A stretch of DNA of 10,642 bases from JBHJGU01 sp050331475 (GTDB lineage: Bacteria; Pseudomonadota; Alphaproteobacteria; Caulobacterales; Maricaulaceae): contig JBHJGU010000016.1 in the NCBI GenBank assembly GCA_050331475.1, positions 1-10,642 on the forward strand. Direction: 5' to 3'. The notes beneath the pieces are model-generated. The model searched no databases. It worked only from the letters and a program-made list of their open reading frames with translations, and was not told the origin of the DNA. This document shows positions 7,147-10,642 of this stretch, piece after piece. The position numbers were made by a program, and so were the translations under genes. How positions within the stretch are numbered: the first letter of the stretch is position 1; every line of letters starts with the position of its first letter.

Positions 7147-7224
7147 CGTCCGAACCCCAATTGCAGACGCCTGCGTGTGTCCGCTCACGCCTAGCGGTGA
7201 CAGCCGCCCAAGTCTACGATCCGC

Positions 7225-8682
7225 TTAGCGTTTCCGACGGAAAAACCCACGCATGACTTCGCGAACCACCAGCGTCGTCGCCGTTGTCAGCGCGCTTTTC
7301 GGCTCGGATCGGGCGACACTGTCTGAGCGGGAGCGTGACGTCGGCGCACGGCGCGGCGTGGGCTCGGGTTCGCGGCGGCGGGCTAGCTCGGCGCGTCGCT
7401 GTTCCAAACGCTCATAAGCGGAAGCCCGGTCGATGGCGGTGTCGAACTGTCCGCGAAACGGGCTTTGGGCTTGAACCGCGGCGCGTTCCTCGTCCGTCAG
7501 CGGACAAAGCCGTGAGCTGGGCGGGCGGATCAGCGTGCGCGCCACGGGTGTGGGCGCGCCCGACGCGTCGAGGGTGGAGACGAGCGCCTCGCCCACGCCC
7601 AGGGTGGGAATCGCCTCTTCCGCGTCGAATTTCGGGTTGGGTCGAAAGCTGTCCGCCGCCGCCTTCAAGGCGCGACGCTCTTTTGGGGTGTAGGCGCGCA
7701 GCGCATGCTGGACCCGGCACCCCAATTGGGCGAGCACCGGATCGGGCAGATCTCGCGGGTTTTGGGTGACGAAATAGACACCCACGCCTTTCGAACGTAC
7801 CAGCCGCACCACTTGCTCGATCTGATCAACGAGCGCTTTGGGCGCATCGTCGAACATCAAATGGGCTTCGTCGAAAAACAGCGCGAGGACCGGTTTGTCC
7901 GGATCGCCAATTTCGGGCAAATCCTCGAACAACTCCGCCAACAGCCAGGTCAGAAAGGACGCATACAAGAGCGGTTCGCGGATCAGTTTGGTGGCGTCTA
8001 AAACGCTCACCAGGCCCGCCCCGGAAGCCGTCCGCCCCATAAGCGCGTCCAAACTCAGCGCGGGTTCGCCGAAAAACGCCTCAGCGCCCGCTTGTTCGAG
8101 CGCCAAAAGCCGGCGCTGGATCGCGCCGACCGATGCGGTGGCGTAATGGCCGTATTGGGCGGACAGCGCCGCGCGCTGCTCCACCAAGACACCGAGCAAC
8201 GCGCGGACGTCTTTCAGGTCCAGCAGAAGCAGGTTCTCGTCCTCGGCGAACGCTTCGGCCAGGGTGAGCACGCCGGTTTGGGTGTCGTTGAGCCCTAAAA
8301 GCCGGCCGAGCAGTTCCGGGCCGAATTCAGACACGCTCACGCGCACCGGATGGCCGCGGCGACCGAAAACGTCCCAAAAGACGCACGGCGCGGCGTTATA
8401 GCCGTAGTCCGACAAGCCGATTTGCGCGGCCCGGGCCTGCAGCTTGTCATGGAGTCTGTGGTCCGCTGAGCCCGCCGCCGCAAGGCCGGACAAATCCCCC
8501 TTCACATCCACGCAGAACACCGGGACGCCGGCCTGCGAAAACCCCTCCGCCATGATTTGCAAGGTCACGGTCTTGCCGGTTCCGGTGGCGCCGGCGATCA
8601 AGCCATGCCGATTGGCCCGGTTTAAGGCCAAGCACTGCGCCGCGCCGGCGCCGTCAGCGCCGAGGAAAAGGGAGGATTGCAT
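7225..8682 (-). CDS. HerA-like/DUF853 (YjgR-type) P-loop ATPase
   Basis: A 485-residue cytoplasmic ATPase of the HerA/FtsK superfamily, DUF853 type, like E. coli YjgR. The opening is typical: FLGAD, then NRANRHGLIAGATGTGKTVT, with Walker A GATGTGKT at 31-38, followed by FCVDVKGDLSGL (56-67). Walker B is LALFFDEAH (266-274; D271, E272). A sensor-like YFVTQNPRDLPD (303-314) and a Gln/Arg-rich AYTPKERRALKAAA segment (330-343) follow. The C-terminus has an Arg/Pro/Ser-rich linker (about 425-465) before a short conserved end, VVREVMRGFFRRKR (472-485). Length and motifs are normal and intact. An in-frame TAA 10 nt upstream of the ATG (8694-8692) fixes the start at 8682, although no strong Shine-Dalgarno is seen. 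The cellular role of YjgR-type proteins is not established; unlike archaeal HerA there is no NurA nuclease beside it. Confidence 0.9.
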   Translation of the reverse strand: MQSSLFLGADGAGAAQCLALNRANRHGLIAGATGTGKTVTLQIMAEGFSQAGVPVFCVDVKGDLSGLAAAGSADHRLHDKLQARAAQIGLSDYGYNAAPCVFWDVFGRRGHPVRVSVSEFGPELLGRLLGLNDTQTGVLTLAEAFAEDENLLLLDLKDVRALLGVLVEQRAALSAQYGHYATASVGAIQRRLLALEQAGAEAFFGEPALSLDALMGRTASGAGLVSVLDATKLIREPLLYASFLTWLLAELFEDLPEIGDPDKPVLALFFDEAHLMFDDAPKALVDQIEQVVRLVRSKGVGVYFVTQNPRDLPDPVLAQLGCRVQHALRAYTPKERRALKAAADSFRPNPKFDAEEAIPTLGVGEALVSTLDASGAPTPVARTLIRPPSSRLCPLTDEERAAVQAQSPFRGQFDTAIDRASAYERLEQRRAELARRREPEPTPRRAPTSRSRSDSVARSEPKSALTTATTLVVREVMRGFFRRKR

Positions 8683-8724
8683 CGGGCTTGATTAACGCTT
8701 CCAACCGAAGTTCGACGTGCGACA

Positions 8725-8753
8725 AATATACACGCGTTGGACGTGTGGCGTCG
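8725..8753 (-). promoter_or_regulatory. Weak candidate promoter for the HerA-like gene
   Basis: On the minus strand a TATATT hexamer (8730-8725; one mismatch to TATAAT) is preceded at 17 nt by CGACGC (8753-8748), part of CCGACGCC, which keeps only the GACG core of an alphaproteobacterial -35. A short inverted repeat, ACACG/CGTGT (8730-8734 and 8742-8746), lies in the spacer. Placement upstream of the ATG at 8682 is sensible, but the match is weak. Confidence 0.25.
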
Positions 8754-8786
8754 GCGCTTAATAGACTATCGGAGAACACACTTATT

Positions 8787-8864
8787 AGTTTTGATTGTTC
8801 GAATACACGGGAGCGTATGAGAATTACCCCGTGATACGGATCACGTATAGTGAAGATCAAAACT
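8787..8864. repeat. Widely spaced 9-bp inverted repeat
   Basis: AGTTTTGAT (8787-8795) and ATCAAAACT (8856-8864) are exact reverse complements separated by 60 bp, and they bracket the CRP/FNR-like palindrome. Each arm includes TTGAT/ATCAA, the half-site of FNR/FixK-type regulators. It may be a pair of operator half-sites, a looping arrangement, or chance. Confidence 0.5.
8830..8845. promoter_or_regulatory. CRP/FNR-family-like operator palindrome
   Basis: CGTGAT and ATCACG form a perfect 6-bp dyad around ACGG (16 bp in all). The spacing matches both the CRP core (GTGA-N6-TCAC) and the FNR/FixK layout (TTGAT-N4-ATCAA), with G replacing the first T. A second dyad, ATACG-GATCA-CGTAT (8834-8848), overlaps it. 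A TATAGT hexamer (8846-8851) follows directly; if it is the -10 of the kinase promoter, a protein bound here would cover the spacer and probably repress. The nature of the binding protein is inference. Confidence 0.45.
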
Positions 8865-8965
8865 TGGTGAATGACGGGTCTGTTTGCAGTTAACCCAGCA
8901 TTTACCGACAATGACGTAACTCATCCGGAAACGACATTAGAACACGATAAGACTCAGGGTGGGGT

Positions 8966-10642
8966 ATGGGCCGGATGGATCGCGAAGCGAACAATGCGAG
9001 CCGGGGGGAAGCCCCGTCCCGCAAACTGGGCGCATCGGCCGCAAGCGAGAACCGGGATTACGACGCACTCTACGCCTACAGTCCCATCGCTTTGTTGGAA
9101 AACGACTTTTCCGCCGCTGCTGAATTGGTGGCGCGGTTTAGCGCCGAAGGCGTAACCGACGTCGCCGCCTGGATCGCCGAAAACCCGATGGCGTTGATCG
9201 CCAATAATCGCGGGTCACGCGTGGTCAACGCTAACGCCGCGGCGCTGAAATTATTCGGTATCGACCACTACGATGCTTTGAACAAAAATAAAACCTGGTT
9301 TTTCAAGCTAGAATACATGACATGTTACGCTGAATACGTGCTCAATGTCGCACGCGGCGAACTCAGTTATGAAGGCGAGTGTCGGCTTTATGGCGCCGGT
9401 CGGCGACCGATTGACGTGTTGCTCTCCGCGCGCCCCCTGCCCGGACACGAGACAGACCTAGCGCGCGTTGTGTGTTCGATCGTGGACATTAGCGAACGCA
9501 AACGGTTCGAGGCGGACCTGGCGAAAGCGAAAGAAGGCGCCGAAGCCGCCAATCACGCCAAGTCCTTGTTTTTGGCGTCGATCTCTCACGAGATCCGCAC
9601 CCCGCTAAACGCCGTCTTGGGCTTGACCAATGTGCTGCAACGCGAGGTCAGCACGCAAGCTCATGCGGACCATTTGGACGTCATCGAAGAAAGCGGTCGG
9701 CGGCTGTTGACCTTGCTCGATGATGTCGTCGACTTGGCGCGGATCAGCTCTGGCGATGTGCCCGTTGAGATCGAGACCATCGACCTGAACGGTTTCGCCC
9801 GGGAACTCGATGGGGCGTGGCGGTCGCGCTTTGACGCCGCGGGGCTATCTTTCGCCCTCGACGATGATTGGGCTGGCGCGGGCGCGGCGTGTTTTGACGT
9901 CCGACTGGCGCGCCAGATCGCGCATCAATTCCTGTCGAACGCGTGCAAATTTACCGAACGGGGTGGCGCGGTTTTGCAATTGCGGATGGTCACCGGCAAC
10001 GCTCCCGGCCGGGCGCGCCTGCGCATCGCGGTCGAGGACACGGGTCCGGGCCTGGACCCGGTGGAGTTGCCGCGTTTGTGGGACCGGTTCGTCACCGGCG
10101 CGCCCACCGCGTCAGACGCCAGCGTCACGCCGGGCGCCGGCCTCGGCCTGGCGATCGTGCGTGAAATCGCAGACCTGGTGGGCGGCGCCTGCGGGGCCGA
10201 GCCCGGCGCTGCGGGTGGCGCGCGGTTCTGGGCCGACATTCCCTGCGAGCTCGCCGCCGAAATCGGTCAAGGCGTTGCGGGTAACGACCTGTTGCCCGCA
10301 GGCTTGCGGGTTCTCGCCGCCGAAGACAATCCGATCAATCGGCGGGTGCTGGGGGCCGTGTTGGAGGCGTTCGGCGTGAACGCAACGCTGGTGGAGAATG
10401 GCGCGGAAGCGGTCGAGGCGTTACAGCTGGCGGATTACGACATCGTTTTGATGGACATCGCCATGCCGGTCATGGACGGGGTGACGGCGGCGGGCCGTAT
10501 TCGCGCGCTGCCCGGAGCCGTCTCTCAGACACCCATCGTCGCGGTGACGGCGAATTGCGTGCGCGGCGACCGCGCCCGGTACTTGAATGCGGGTATTGAT
10601 GACGTGGTCCCTAAACCCATCGACCCCGCGGTCCTCGGCCAA
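8966..10642 (+). CDS. PAS-domain hybrid sensor histidine kinase with receiver domain (partial, 3' end off the right edge)
   Basis: 559 codons run to the window edge without a stop. The protein senses an unknown signal, autophosphorylates on His and passes phosphate to its own receiver. In order: a polar N-terminus; SPIALLENDFSA (39-50), an opening seen in some alphaproteobacterial PAS kinases; a PAS domain (about 65-175, with VVNANAAALKLFG at 86-98 and IVDISERKR at 172-180); a linker helix; HisKA with SHEIRTPLNAV (207-217; phosphoacceptor H208); HATPase_c with the N box SNACKFT (N325), EDTGPG (357-362) and GAGLGLAIV (390-398); and a receiver with EDN (453-455), D497 as phosphoacceptor in LMDIAMPVMDG, T528 and K550. 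No membrane segment is seen, so it should be cytosolic. An in-frame TAA at 8948 limits the start to ATG 8966 (AGGG at 8956-8959) or ATG 8975. A further receiver or Hpt domain could follow beyond the edge. Confidence 0.93.
   Translation, partial: MGRMDREANNASRGEAPSRKLGASAASENRDYDALYAYSPIALLENDFSAAAELVARFSAEGVTDVAAWIAENPMALIANNRGSRVVNANAAALKLFGIDHYDALNKNKTWFFKLEYMTCYAEYVLNVARGELSYEGECRLYGAGRRPIDVLLSARPLPGHETDLARVVCSIVDISERKRFEADLAKAKEGAEAANHAKSLFLASISHEIRTPLNAVLGLTNVLQREVSTQAHADHLDVIEESGRRLLTLLDDVVDLARISSGDVPVEIETIDLNGFARELDGAWRSRFDAAGLSFALDDDWAGAGAACFDVRLARQIAHQFLSNACKFTERGGAVLQLRMVTGNAPGRARLRIAVEDTGPGLDPVELPRLWDRFVTGAPTASDASVTPGAGLGLAIVREIADLVGGACGAEPGAAGGARFWADIPCELAAEIGQGVAGNDLLPAGLRVLAAEDNPINRRVLGAVLEAFGVNATLVENGAEAVEALQLADYDIVLMDIAMPVMDGVTAAGRIRALPGAVSQTPIVAVTANCVRGDRARYLNAGIDDVVPKPIDPAVLGQ

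Larger units (their letters stand above)
8683..8965. promoter_or_regulatory. Divergent control region between the HerA-like ATPase and the histidine kinase
   Basis: This 283-bp gap separates two divergent genes and is visibly richer in A/T than its surroundings. Small open frames cross it (minus strand up to 8911; plus strand from 8871), but neither resembles a protein and both run into the flanking genes in another frame, so I read it as non-coding. It contains a CRP/FNR-like palindrome (8830-8845), a second overlapping palindrome, a widely spaced 9-bp inverted repeat, and -10-like hexamers on each strand (TATAGT at 8846-8851 on plus; TATATT at 8730-8725 on minus). No clear intrinsic terminator or structured RNA was seen. 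Confidence 0.6.

Noticed and set aside
7147..7188. A GTG start adding 14 residues to the DUF6065-like protein
   Set aside because: The extension has no conserved look and no better ribosome site; relatives as I recall begin at MKL.
7225..8682. The HerA-like ATPase considered as part of an antiphage system (such as HerA-SIR2 or HerA-DUF4297)
   Set aside because: The protein is the widespread chromosomal DUF853/YjgR type and has no SIR2, nuclease or other effector gene beside it.
8654..8911. An 85-codon minus-strand open frame across the divergent gap
   Set aside because: It overlaps the start of the HerA-like gene in another frame, has no recognisable motif, and spans the palindromes.
8871..9155. 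A 94-codon plus-strand open frame before the kinase
   Set aside because: It overlaps the first 190 nt of the kinase in another frame and its translation has no recognisable features.

Overview
This GC-rich window has the coding style of an alphaproteobacterium. The best fit is the Caulobacterales/Maricaulales side: a TatA with the FGGRGKISS-type hinge, a DUF6065-like protein, a PAS hybrid histidine kinase, and promoter-like motifs resembling the Caulobacter housekeeping consensus. The lineage is inferred from protein style only; there is no rRNA or other marker in the window.

Left part (1-4082), protein export. On the minus strand lie gspE (688-2427) and the 5' half of gspF (682 to the left edge). 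These are the ATPase and inner-membrane platform of a type II secretion system, probably continuing beyond the edge. Divergent from them, on the plus strand, is a complete tatA-tatB-tatC operon (2571-4082). The 143-bp gap between gspE and tatA holds two back-to-back promoter-like elements. Tat delivers folded proteins to the periplasm and T2SS can carry periplasmic folded proteins across the outer membrane, so the two halves could act in series.

Middle part (4152-6406), a membrane-lipid/glycan pair. A stand-alone UbiA-family prenyltransferase resembling decaprenyl-phosphate phosphoribosyltransferases overlaps by 16 nt a polytopic protein that looks like a GT-C glycosyltransferase. Together they could make and then use a polyprenyl-phosphate sugar donor. 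This is the least explained part of the window.

Right part (6403-10642). On the minus strand are a DUF6065-like protein of unknown function (6403-7146) and, upstream of it, a HerA-like/DUF853 (YjgR-type) P-loop ATPase (7225-8682). A 283-bp AT-richer divergent gap follows, with a CRP/FNR-like palindrome. It leads to a cytosolic PAS-HisKA-HATPase-receiver hybrid histidine kinase (8966 to the right edge, 3' end not seen).

No tRNA, rRNA, CRISPR array, insertion sequence or clear intrinsic terminator was seen. Nothing strongly indicates a novel mobile or defence system. The points most worth following are the UbiA/GT-C pair, the T2SS-Tat divergent arrangement, the DUF6065 + HerA-like pair and the palindrome-rich control region before the kinase.
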